Shown: positions 32,627-40,435 of the stretch, piece after piece | How the letters are laid out: each line of letters opens with the position of its first letter | Position numbering within the stretch: the first letter of the stretch is position 1 | NCBI GenBank assembly: GCA_964370645.1 | Contig: CAYJJS010000002.1 | Coordinates: 48,933 to 112,932, forward strand | DNA length: 64,000 nt | From: CAMQRS01 sp964370645 | GTDB taxonomy: Bacteria > Bacillota_I > Bacilli_A > Erysipelotrichales > Erysipelotrichaceae | Direction of reading: 5' to 3' | The notes under the pieces: model-generated | The model's database searches: none | What the model saw: the letters and a program-made list of their open reading frames with translations, nothing else | Told to the model about the DNA's origin: nothing | Position numbers and translations under genes: made by a program

Positions 32627-33825
32627 ATGAAAAAATTGATAAAGTTATTTATGATAGGTGCGTTGCTATTAGCAGGGTGCAGCACACAAGAGGAGAAAAC
32701 AGTAGGAAAGAATACTTATAAGGTAGTTGTTTCTTCTTTTTACGAGTACGATTGGTTACAAGAAATAGTGAAAGGACAGGAAGATAAATTCGAAATCGAG
32801 TTAATTATGGATAGTGGAGTAGATGTACATAGTTTTGAACCAAGCGTCGAAGATATTGCAACAATTAGCTCTTCCGATTTATTTATATATACTGGTGGAG
32901 TTTCTCAGGATTGGGTAGCCGATGTAATCCCACAAATGGGAGAGGGAAGTAGTGTGTTAAACTTAATGGATCATATGGATGGATATCTATTAGAGGAAAC
33001 ATTGGTTGAAGGTATGCAAGTAGATGAAAGTCACACTCACGATCATGAACATGACGAGGAACACGATCACGAAGAAGACCATGAGCATGACGAGGAACAC
33101 GATCACGAACAGGAAGAAGTGAATGTTGCGCATGCAGATGNNNNNNNNNNNNNNNNNNNNNNNNNNNNNNNNNNNNNNNNNNNNNNNNNNNNNNNNNNNN
33201 NNNNNNNNNNNNNNNNNNNNNNNNNNNNNNNNNNNNNNNNCATGACGAGGAACACGATCACGAACAGGAAGAAGTGAATGTTGCGCATGCAGATGAACAT
33301 GTGTGGCTATCATTACATAATGCAATGTTTATGGTTGCATTGATGAGTGAAGAGGTACAAAGTTTAGATGAAGCAAATGCTAACTTATATGAGGCAAATG
33401 CACAAGTGTACATAGAAGAATTAGCAGCATTAGATACAAAATATGAAGAAGTAGTTCATCATGCGCCAAGAGATACACTTATCTTTGCAGATCGTTTTGC
33501 TTTCTTATATATGATGGAAGATTATGGAATCAATTACTATGCAGCATTTGAAGGTTGTTCTGCAGAGAGTGAAGCAAGTTTTGAAACCATAGCATTCTTA
33601 GCAGAGAAAAGTAATGCTTTACAGATTGATAATATATTGATTTTAGAGGATGGTTTAGAAGAGGTAGCACAAACAGTAATCGATAATTCTACGCAAAATG
33701 ATTGTGAAATTTTAGAGCTTAATGCAATGCAATCGATCGATAGTGAAGATATTCAAGATGGTGTTACATATTTACAATTAATGGAAGAAAATTTGGAAGT
33801 ATTGGAAATTGCACTTTCAAAATAG
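32627..33825 (+). CDS. znuA: Zinc ABC transporter substrate-binding lipoprotein, interrupted by an assembly gap
   Basis: The N-terminal part has a signal peptide with lipobox LLAGC, VVVSSFYEYDWLQEIV, and a ligand-type His in SGVDVHSFEPSVED. A His/Asp/Glu-rich loop follows, then a run of 100 N, then the C-terminal part with HVWLSLHNAMF, FADRFAFLYMMEDYGINYY and CSAESEASFET. The third ligand region lacks the usual His, as in a clostridial subgroup of zinc-binding proteins. The 55 bases on each side of the N run are identical; collapsing that overlap restores one reading frame of 347 residues, the normal family size. I therefore treat this as a single intact gene. It opens the importer operon. 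Confidence 0.9.
33050..33109 (+). repeat. Tandem 36-bp repeats encoding the His-rich zinc loop
   Basis: CATGACGAGGAACACGATCA recurs with a period of 36 bases (33050 and 33086), encoding HDEEHDHE-type units. Such loops bind zinc in ZnuA/AdcA proteins. Copy number may be larger in the genome because the assembly breaks here. Confidence 0.75.
33141..33240. other. Assembly gap of exactly 100 N
   Basis: A placeholder gap. The sequences 33086-33140 and 33241-33295 are identical over 55 bases, as expected when two contig ends overlapping by a k-mer are joined with a fixed N run instead of being merged. Confidence 0.9.
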
Positions 33826-33834
33826 GAGGTAGTT

Positions 33835-34509
33835 ATGCAGATTGTTTGTAATCATGTACAAGTAGGGTATGGACAATCCGTTGTATGTAAAGATATTAGC
33901 TTTATAATGCAGGATGCTAGTTATACGTGTATTGTTGGAGAAAATGGTAGTGGAAAAACTACTTTTGTGAAAACGATATTGGGTTTATTACCTGTGCTTG
34001 CAGGAGATATTTCTTATGGTGAGCATTTTTCATCTAAAGATTTAGGATATTTACCTCAACATTCACAAAATCAAAAAGACTTTCCTGCTTCGGTATATGA
34101 AGTTGTATTATCTGGTTGTTTGAGTCGAGTAGGGTTGCGTCCTTTTTATACAAAGAAAGAGAAACAACGTGCTAAAGAAATGATTGCGAGGTTTCACTTA
34201 ACTTCTTTTACCAAAAAAAGCTATCAGGAGCTTTCTGGAGGGCAACAAAGACGTGTTTTACTGGCGAGAGCTTTATGCGCTGGCAGTAAATTACTTGTTT
34301 TAGATGAGCCTGTAGCGGGATTGGATGAAGTTTCTATTCGTGATTTTTATCAAGATATTAAACAACTACATAAAGAAGGAATGGGGATTTTAATGATTAC
34401 ACACTCTATTCAAGAGGTAGTGCAGGATTGTGAGTATGTGTTACATTTTTCTAATCAATCTGCTGAATATGTATCTAGCGAAACATATCGAAAGGAACTA
34501 GGGCTATGA
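33835..34509 (+). CDS. znuC: Zinc ABC transporter ATP-binding protein
   Basis: This 224-residue ATPase has Walker A VGENGSGKTT, a Q-loop at LPQHSQ, signature LSGGQQRR, Walker B LLVLDEPVAGLD and the H-loop in MITHSI, all typical of metal-type (ZnuC/AdcC/MntB) subunits. It starts nine bases after the binding-protein gene and overlaps the permease by four bases (ATGA). Confidence 0.93.
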   Translation: MQIVCNHVQVGYGQSVVCKDISFIMQDASYTCIVGENGSGKTTFVKTILGLLPVLAGDISYGEHFSSKDLGYLPQHSQNQKDFPASVYEVVLSGCLSRVGLRPFYTKKEKQRAKEMIARFHLTSFTKKSYQELSGGQQRRVLLARALCAGSKLLVLDEPVAGLDEVSIRDFYQDIKQLHKEGMGILMITHSIQEVVQDCEYVLHFSNQSAEYVSSETYRKELGL

Positions 34510-35336
34510 TTCATCAATTTATTGAATATTTATCCTATCCATTTGTTGTTTATGCTTTGGTAGTAGGAGTATTAATTGCCTTTTGTTCATCTTTGTTAGG
34601 AACAACATTAGTATTAAAACGATTTTCATATATTGGAGATGGTTTGTCACACGTAGCATTTGGTGCTATCGCTATTGCTTCTGTATTAGATATTGCAAAT
34701 CAAGAAGTGTTGGTTTTTCCTATTACATTGCTAAGTGCAATTTTGTTATTGCGAATGGGTCAAAGTAGTAAGATGCATGGAGATGCAGCACTGGCTATGC
34801 TATCTGTAGGTACTTTAGCAATTGGTTATCTGCTAATGAATGTGTTTTCTGTATCCTCAAATCTTGCCGGAGATGTGTGTGTTACTTTATTTGGATCTAC
34901 TTCTATTTTGACATTAACAAATACAGATGTTATTGTTAGTATAGTACTTTCATTGCTTGTAATTGTTATATTTGTATTGTTTTATCATAAAATATTTTCA
35001 ATTACATTTGATGAGAGTTTTGCAAAAGCAACAGGTTTAAGTGTACAATTATACAATTTGTTATTGGCAACACTTATCTCTGCAGTCATTGTTGTAGCGA
35101 TGAACTTGGTAGGTTCATTATTAATTAGTGCGCTTGTGGTATTTCCTGCAATTAGTGCGATGCGCTTATTTAAAAGTTATCGCAGAGTTATTATTGCTTC
35201 TTCTGTAATTGGAGTGATTTGTGCATTCTTAGGAATGGTTATTTCTATTGTGTATGGAACACCAGTAGGAAGTACTATTGTTACCTTCAATGTAGTTGCT
35301 TTTTTAGGAGCTTGGAGCGTATCAAAAGTGAGGTAG
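34506..35336 (+). CDS. znuB: Zinc ABC transporter permease
   Basis: This 276-residue protein has about eight membrane helices and belongs to the ABC-3 (ZnuB/AdcB/MntC) permease family: FCSSLLGTTLVLKRFSYIGD near the N-terminus, DGLSHVAFGAIA, and ALVVFPAISAMRLF near the C-terminus. With the preceding ATPase and lipoprotein it forms a complete importer. Zinc rather than manganese is inferred from the His-rich loop of the binding protein. Confidence 0.93.
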   Translation: MIHQFIEYLSYPFVVYALVVGVLIAFCSSLLGTTLVLKRFSYIGDGLSHVAFGAIAIASVLDIANQEVLVFPITLLSAILLLRMGQSSKMHGDAALAMLSVGTLAIGYLLMNVFSVSSNLAGDVCVTLFGSTSILTLTNTDVIVSIVLSLLVIVIFVLFYHKIFSITFDESFAKATGLSVQLYNLLLATLISAVIVVAMNLVGSLLISALVVFPAISAMRLFKSYRRVIIASSVIGVICAFLGMVISIVYGTPVGSTIVTFNVVAFLGAWSVSKVR

Positions 35337-35341
35337 TAAAG

Positions 35342-35827
35342 ATGTTTAAAAAAATAATTTCTATTTGTGTATTGTTGCTTTGTGGAGCTTGCACATTTGA
35401 AAATAAAGATTTAACACGTGTGGAAGAAGAAGTAATAGGTAATCATGGTGAAGTAAATACTTTGGGTATGGATCCTTATCCAAGTATTGAAGTAGATTAC
35501 AACTTTTATGAAATGAGTTCTACTTTAATTTATGGGCAAGTATATAATTTAATCGTTGATGCACACGCATATGTGGATAAAAGTTTTCGTGTCGAAGGAG
35601 AGTTTCAAACCTCTACTCGAAACGATGGTAAAACACTATATTATCTAGTCATCAATGATGCAACTGGATGCTGCCCACAAGGTTTGGAATTACAGTTTCA
35701 AGAGGGTATACAAAAGCCAAGTGTAGGTGATGTCATTAGTGTAGATGCACTTGCACAAGTGTATCAATATGGAGAAAGTGAATATGTGTATTTGGATGTA
35801 ACCTCAATGCTTGTTATCGAAAACTAA
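35342..35827 (+). CDS. Lipoprotein linked to the zinc importer, with CC motif
   Basis: This 161-residue lipoprotein has lipobox LCGAC (Cys17) and a compact C-terminal domain with FRVEGEFQTS, YYLVINDATGCCPQGLELQF and DVISVDALAQVYQYGES, an OB-like beta pattern. Proteins of this type are found next to zinc ABC importers in clostridia, suggesting an extracytoplasmic metal-handling role; the vicinal Cys-Cys could bind metal. The ATG six bases after the permease stop is chosen; longer upstream readings overlap znuB and lack a signal peptide. A strong terminator follows. Confidence 0.7.
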   Translation: MFKKIISICVLLLCGACTFENKDLTRVEEEVIGNHGEVNTLGMDPYPSIEVDYNFYEMSSTLIYGQVYNLIVDAHAYVDKSFRVEGEFQTSTRNDGKTLYYLVINDATGCCPQGLELQFQEGIQKPSVGDVISVDALAQVYQYGESEYVYLDVTSMLVIEN

Positions 35828-35860
35828 AAAACATGTTTGAAAAAATCAAGCATGTTTTTT
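35826..35860. terminator. Bidirectional terminator between the zinc operon and the fetAB operon
   Basis: AAAAAACATGTTTGA pairs with TCAAGCATGTTTTTT with one mismatch; T runs are present on both strands. Confidence 0.85.
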
Positions 35861-35992
35861 TGTTGTCTGTGTACGTAAGCAATATGGCAAGTTATTGTCT
35901 TGCTTGTGTTTTGCAACACAATCACAACATCGACCATGGTTGGCGCATTTTGTATTTGGACATAAACATTTTTGTTTGTTCGAGCAATGCAT
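35846..35992 (-). CDS. Small Cys-rich protein (48 residues)
   Basis: The translation begins MHCSNKQKCLCPNTKC and continues ANHGRCCDCVAKHKQDN. It has eight cysteines plus histidines, and a segment NLPYCLR that recurs in small CPN-x-x-C-x-x-HGxC proteins of gut Bacillota. These are probably metal-binding, but function is unknown. GGAGG lies five bases before the ATG. It follows fetB by ten bases, so it belongs to the fetAB operon. Its stop lies at the terminator hairpin. Confidence 0.75.
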   Translation of the reverse strand: MHCSNKQKCLCPNTKCANHGRCCDCVAKHKQDNNLPYCLRTQTTKKHA

Positions 35993-36002
35993 AAATACCT
36001 CC

Positions 36003-36776
36003 TTAAAATGTGAATTGATTTTGTTTGTTGTAGTATGTTTTGTATGTGAAACGTAAGGATAAGAAAACAGATAAACATACTACAGCACTAATGCATATTG
36101 TAATTGCTATTTGATATAAGATGGCACTGTTAATTGGCTCTCCAGAAAGGATTTGACCACTCATCATACCAGGAAGAGATACGATACCCATTCCTAACAT
36201 GGAATTGATTGTTGGTAATAAAGCAGTTTCTAAAGCGCGGTTTGCAAAAGGCAGTAATATGCTTTTGGCAGATGCTCCTTGGTTTAAAAGTACCTCCATT
36301 TGCAAACGGTTGTCTTGCAATGTGTTAGTAAATGTTTTCATAGCGAGTGAAATAGCGGTCATTGCATTTCCAAAAATCATTCCGCTGATTGGAATTACAT
36401 ATTGTGGATTGAATATACTTTGTCTAGTAATAAGCACAATGAAGAAGAAAAGAATGAAAAAAGCAGATGTGAATAAAGAAATGAATAAAATATATTTCAC
36501 TTTCTTGTGCAATCCCTTATTTACAGAAAGAATTCTATGAAGTGCAAAGATAGCCATGATAAAAATATATGCAATAACAAGGAAAGGGGATGGATTTTCG
36601 ATTAAATAAATTAAGACATATCCAGCTAATACAAGTTGAATAGACATTCTAAAACTAGCAAACATTAATAATTTCGTTTTTTCTATTTTACTTTTCCTCA
36701 TAATTAAAGCAACACCAACCAGTAGTAAATATACTAAAGCAAAGTTAAATAATGATATTTCTACAGCACTATTCAT
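36003..36776 (-). CDS. fetB: FetB-type ABC transporter permease (UPF0014)
   Basis: This 257-residue membrane protein has six to seven helices and matches the UPF0014/FetB family: ASFRMSIQLVLAGYVLIYL, PISGMIFGNAMTAISLAM, LNQGASAKSILLPFANRALE and LPGMMSGQILSGEPI. In E. coli FetAB exports iron and improves resistance to oxidative stress. The ATG inside the end of fetA is chosen because GAGGTG precedes it, giving an eight-base overlap. Confidence 0.9.
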   Translation of the reverse strand: MNSAVEISLFNFALVYLLLVGVALIMRKSKIEKTKLLMFASFRMSIQLVLAGYVLIYLIENPSPFLVIAYIFIMAIFALHRILSVNKGLHKKVKYILFISLFTSAFFILFFFIVLITRQSIFNPQYVIPISGMIFGNAMTAISLAMKTFTNTLQDNRLQMEVLLNQGASAKSILLPFANRALETALLPTINSMLGMGIVSLPGMMSGQILSGEPINSAILYQIAITICISAVVCLSVFLSLRFTYKTYYNKQNQFTF

Positions 36777-37398
36777 TGCTATCACCTCGTTTCAAATGAA
36801 TAAAGCTATCTGCAAAGCATCGCATTAATGCGATATCATGCGAAACAATAATACACGTCAATTTGTTTTCTAAGACATATTTTTTCAAGTTTACTAGAAG
36901 TGTTTGTGCACTTTTGTTGTCAAGTGCAGAAGTAGGTTCATCTAATAGCAATACCTTAGATTCCATAGAGAGGCATATTGCAATATAAACACGTTGTTTT
37001 TCACCACCAGATAAGGTACTACAATCACTATGAACATCTAAAGAAATACCAACTAATGATAGAAAATATTTCATTTTATCGATACTAGCAATCGGTGTAT
37101 ACGCACAATAAGAATAAAAATATTCGAAGTTCTCTAGGATGGTTCCTGTGAATAGAAATGCATGTTGTGATATCAATTTCACTTCTTTTCGTAAAGCAAT
37201 GCTTTCATAAGTATCTAATGAAGCATCGTTGTAGTAAATGTTTCCGTTTGTGTAGGGAAGTGTTTTATTAAATAATTTTAGTAATGTGCTTTTACCACAC
37301 CCACTTTCCCCATATATGCATGTAATTTTATATTTGGGTATGTGTACATCCGGATAGGATAAAAAACTTTGAAATTGTAGATCTTTTGTATGAAACAT
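36769..37398 (-). CDS. fetA: FetA-type ABC transporter ATP-binding protein
   Basis: This 209-residue ATPase has Walker A GESGCGKST, Q-loop ISQHAFLF, signature LSGGEKQR and Walker B VLLLDEPTSALD. It is coupled to fetB and is transcribed divergently from a padR gene across a palindromic site. AAAAGGAGG precedes the ATG. Iron export is the family expectation; the metal is not proven by sequence. Confidence 0.88.
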   Translation of the reverse strand: MFHTKDLQFQSFLSYPDVHIPKYKITCIYGESGCGKSTLLKLFNKTLPYTNGNIYYNDASLDTYESIALRKEVKLISQHAFLFTGTILENFEYFYSYCAYTPIASIDKMKYFLSLVGISLDVHSDCSTLSGGEKQRVYIAICLSMESKVLLLDEPTSALDNKSAQTLLVNLKKYVLENKLTCIIVSHDIALMRCFADSFIHLKRGDSNE

Positions 37399-37451
37399 TA
37401 TATACCTCCTTTTCGTTATATGTTATGATAAATACATGATAAACGAATATC

Positions 37452-37470
37452 GATATCGAATTTCGATATC
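37452..37470. promoter_or_regulatory. Palindromic operator between fetAB and padR
   Basis: GATATCGAA-T-TTCGATATC is a perfect 19-bp inverted repeat, with a further ATATCGATAT palindrome at 37448-37457. It lies midway between the divergent starts, the expected place for autoregulation by the PadR protein. Confidence 0.7.
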
Positions 37471-37493
37471 ATAATAACAAATGGAGGAAAGAA

Positions 37494-37799
37494 ATGCAAG
37501 ACCCAATTTTAAGAAAGTTATTTTTAGGCTTTATCCAGGTTCATATTTTACATCATGCGAAAATAGATCCAGTTTATGGTTCATTTATGATTGAGGAGTT
37601 AAAACACCATGGATATGATATTAGCCCTGGTACTTTATATCCTATTTTTCATAATTTGGAAAAAGCGGGATTACTCTATGTTACAAAGCAGGTAGTGGAA
37701 GGGAAAATGCGTAAATATTACCATATTACTGAAGCTGGTGAACAAGTATTATTAGAAGCAAAGAAGAAGGCGAAGGAATTAACAAAGGAGGTATTCTAA
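37494..37799 (+). CDS. PadR family transcriptional regulator
   Basis: This 101-residue protein has the PadR winged-helix pattern: HAKIDPVYGSFMIEELKHHGYDIS, then SPGTLYPIFHNLEKAGLL (recognition helix) and MRKYYHITEAGEQVLLEAKK (wing). PadR regulators usually repress their own and neighbouring genes in response to small ligands. It faces fetAB across a palindrome and is followed after one base by a ceramidase-like gene, so it could control both. Confidence 0.88.
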   Translation: MQDPILRKLFLGFIQVHILHHAKIDPVYGSFMIEELKHHGYDISPGTLYPIFHNLEKAGLLYVTKQVVEGKMRKYYHITEAGEQVLLEAKKKAKELTKEVF

Positions 37800-37800
37800 A

Positions 37801-39060
37801 GTGTGTATGAAAGTAGGTTTCGCTAAAAGCGAAATAACTCCTAAACTTCCTGCTTATTTGGCAGGATTTGGGGGCGTACAAGAAGCGCAATCTGTCGCTG
37901 ACAAGTTATATGTGAAGGTGGTCGTTTTTGCATCACAAAGTGGGTATTATGGTATTATAACTTATGATTTAATTGGTGTTGGAGAGCATTTTATGGCACA
38001 ACTAGGTAAAGCGATGGACGCAATACAGTTGGACTATAAAAATTTTATGATTTCCTGTACACATACGCACGCTGGTCCAACTGGTACTTTTGATACAGAG
38101 TCAGGTGTTTTGGAAGGGACGTCCTATGTGTTTGGTGAATACGATGAGAAGTATGTAACAGAAGTAGTGAATCAAAGTATTTCTGCATTAAAGTGTAGTT
38201 TACAATCATTAGAAGAAGCAAAAGTTAGCCAAGGACACACGATTGTAGCAGGCATTTGTGGAAACCGTAATCAACCCAATTTAGCAGGGGATGATCGATT
38301 GTATGCAATGCATATACAATTACAAAATAAACAGCGAATTGCAATCGTTCACTTTTCTTGTCATCCCACTATTTTTGATGCTACAAATCAAAGTATAAGT
38401 GCAGATTATGTAGGATGTATAGATGCATTACTGCAAAAAGAAGGGTTTGCATTTTGCTTGTTTTTAAATGGGAGTTGTGGAGATATTTCCACACGTTTTA
38501 CACGCATGTATAAAGGAAAACAAGAGGCAGATAGAATGGCAAGCCTTATTGTACAACAACTACAGACGATACAATATCAAATACTAAAGAATTCAGACAT
38601 ACGCGTACAATTTCAAAATATTGTTTTAAAAACGAAAGAACAATGTGATGTGGAAGTGGCAAAAAGAGAGTTACTCATCGCACAAAAGGAGGTGCAAAAA
38701 GCATACCTTGATGGCATAGATGGTAGTTGCTTGCGCACGATTGAAGCAAGGCGTGATGGTGCACAATCTAAATTAATATTTGCTCAAAAGACAACACTAG
38801 CTGAGTCATATGAAATACCTATTCAAATTTTTCGTTGTTTTACTAAATTATTTATAGGAGTACCAGGTGAATTGTTTTCACAATTATCTAATGAAATCCA
38901 TAACCCAGATGTAATTTTTGTAAGTTATTGTAATGGATATTATGGATATTTTGCAGATAAAGATGCATATGATTATGCTTACTATGAAGCATTAAGTAGT
39001 CCATTTGCAAAAGGGGAAAGCGAAAAAATCATACAATGTGTTAAAAAACTTCTCGATTAA
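37801..39060 (+). CDS. Neutral/alkaline non-lysosomal ceramidase-like protein
   Basis: This 419-residue protein matches the N-terminal catalytic domain of neutral ceramidase: VGFAKSEITPKLPAYLAGFGG at the start, SCTHTHAGPTGT (metal His pair), HFSCHPTIFD, and LNGSCGDISTRF. The C-terminal Ig-like domain of full-length ceramidases is absent, as in many bacterial homologues, and no signal peptide is seen, so it is probably cytosolic. Its substrate may be another amide or ester rather than ceramide. The GTG start is kept because AAAGGAGG is nine bases away; an ATG two codons later would be fifteen. Confidence 0.8.
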   Translation: MCMKVGFAKSEITPKLPAYLAGFGGVQEAQSVADKLYVKVVVFASQSGYYGIITYDLIGVGEHFMAQLGKAMDAIQLDYKNFMISCTHTHAGPTGTFDTESGVLEGTSYVFGEYDEKYVTEVVNQSISALKCSLQSLEEAKVSQGHTIVAGICGNRNQPNLAGDDRLYAMHIQLQNKQRIAIVHFSCHPTIFDATNQSISADYVGCIDALLQKEGFAFCLFLNGSCGDISTRFTRMYKGKQEADRMASLIVQQLQTIQYQILKNSDIRVQFQNIVLKTKEQCDVEVAKRELLIAQKEVQKAYLDGIDGSCLRTIEARRDGAQSKLIFAQKTTLAESYEIPIQIFRCFTKLFIGVPGELFSQLSNEIHNPDVIFVSYCNGYYGYFADKDAYDYAYYEALSSPFAKGESEKIIQCVKKLLD

Positions 39061-39072
39061 GAGAAGCTTTTT
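39046..39072. terminator. Terminator between the ceramidase-like gene and gadB
   Basis: CTTCTC pairs with GAGAAG across the stop codon region and is flanked by A and T runs, so it can serve both convergent transcripts. Confidence 0.6.
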
Positions 39073-40435
39073 AATGTGTAAATCCATATGTTTTTGGATG
39101 TTTATGTTTCTGTTCAAAGAAAAGTATAGCAGCTTTGATATCTTCTATAAGTTGTTCTGCCATATCTTTTCCCAAGTCCGCGCGACATACAAAACGATGT
39201 ATTATGGTTGACGAAAGAGAGTCGGGTAAAGGGTAGGTTGGGATTTGCCAACCTTTCATAAGTAAACGATCCGATAGGTCATACAAATCCCAATCACGAT
39301 TTATACCTTCTTTTAATGTATAACAGACAATGGGCAGGTTACTTCCATCATTAATGATACTAAAATGTTCTAATGTTTCTAACTGACTAGATAAATATAT
39401 TGCCATGTTTCGAGAGTGTGAATGAATCTGTGTATATCCTTGTTTTCCAAATCGTACAAACGCATAATACTGTGCGATGATTTGACTCGCACTACGGGAG
39501 AAGTTAATTGCAATTGTAGGCAAACTACCACCCAAATAACTCACCTCAAATATTAGTTCTTTAGGAAGATATTGGCGATCCTTCCATAAAACCCAACCAA
39601 TACCAGGGTAAACAAGCCCATATTTGTGTCCAGATGTAGAGATAGATACGACGTGTTTCAAACGGAAATCCCATGCTAATTCAGGTGTGATGAAAGGAGC
39701 AAACATAGCACCACTAGCACCATCTACGTGAATCGGAATAGCATAAAATCGATCTTTATTGTATACCTCTAACGCGGTGTCTAAAGCACAAATATCATCA
39801 TATTTTCCAGTGTATGTAATACCAAGTATACCTACAATACCGATTGTGTAATCATCACATGCCTGAATTGCTTTATCAATATTTAGGCTCATATTTTGCG
39901 TATCAATAGCAATTTCACGCAATTCAATATCCCAATATGTGCAAAACTTTTCCCAACATACTTGAAATCCTGATGTCATGATAATGTTTGGTTTTCTGCT
40001 TGTAACATCTATACCTTTTTTTTGCGCGTGTTCACGCCAACGAAATTTCATTGCCAATCCAGCAAGCATACAAGCTTCGGAAGACCCGACAGTAGAAGTT
40101 CCTATAAAATCTTGTCCTTCTTGTTTAGACCAAAGATTAGCTAACATTTTAATACAAATTTGTTCGATTTGTGCTGTCTTAGGATATTCAGATTTATCAA
40201 TAGCATTTTTTTCTAAGGTACACTTCATCAAATCAATAGCTTCATCCTCCATGTATGTTTGACAAAAGGTCGCTAAGTTCATACGTGCGTTTCCTTCATC
40301 TAGTAAATAGTCTTTAATCAATCGATTGGCTAGGGCGGGAGAGATTCCCACTTGTTCTAGCTCTTCTTTAGGCAACCCCATATTTTCTTCTTGACTAGCA
40401 AAGATAGGTGTTAATTCTGTATTTTTTTGTTTCAT
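39071..40435 (-). CDS. gadB: Glutamate decarboxylase
   Basis: This 454-residue PLP enzyme converts glutamate to GABA, consuming a proton. The PLP lysine is Lys271 in STSGHKYGLVYPGIGW, with the ring-stacking HVDGASGAMFAPF (Asp238) upstream and the STVGSSEACMLAGLAMK phosphate-binding region. It starts with AAGGAGG at good spacing, and the ATG overlaps the gadC stop (ATGA). With GadC it forms an acid-resistance pair. Length fits family GadB. Confidence 0.95.
   Translation of the reverse strand: MKQKNTELTPIFASQEENMGLPKEELEQVGISPALANRLIKDYLLDEGNARMNLATFCQTYMEDEAIDLMKCTLEKNAIDKSEYPKTAQIEQICIKMLANLWSKQEGQDFIGTSTVGSSEACMLAGLAMKFRWREHAQKKGIDVTSRKPNIIMTSGFQVCWEKFCTYWDIELREIAIDTQNMSLNIDKAIQACDDYTIGIVGILGITYTGKYDDICALDTALEVYNKDRFYAIPIHVDGASGAMFAPFITPELAWDFRLKHVVSISTSGHKYGLVYPGIGWVLWKDRQYLPKELIFEVSYLGGSLPTIAINFSRSASQIIAQYYAFVRFGKQGYTQIHSHSRNMAIYLSSQLETLEHFSIINDGSNLPIVCYTLKEGINRDWDLYDLSDRLLMKGWQIPTYPLPDSLSSTIIHRFVCRADLGKDMAEQLIEDIKAAILFFEQKHKHPKTYGFTH

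Noticed and set aside
33050..33295. CRISPR or mobile-element repeat at the N gap
   Set aside because: The repeats are in frame and encode the His-rich zinc loop of the binding protein; the flanking identity is a contig overlap.
35219..35341. Longer form of the zinc-linked lipoprotein overlapping znuB
   Set aside because: The extra residues are an out-of-frame reading of znuB and would destroy the lipoprotein signal.
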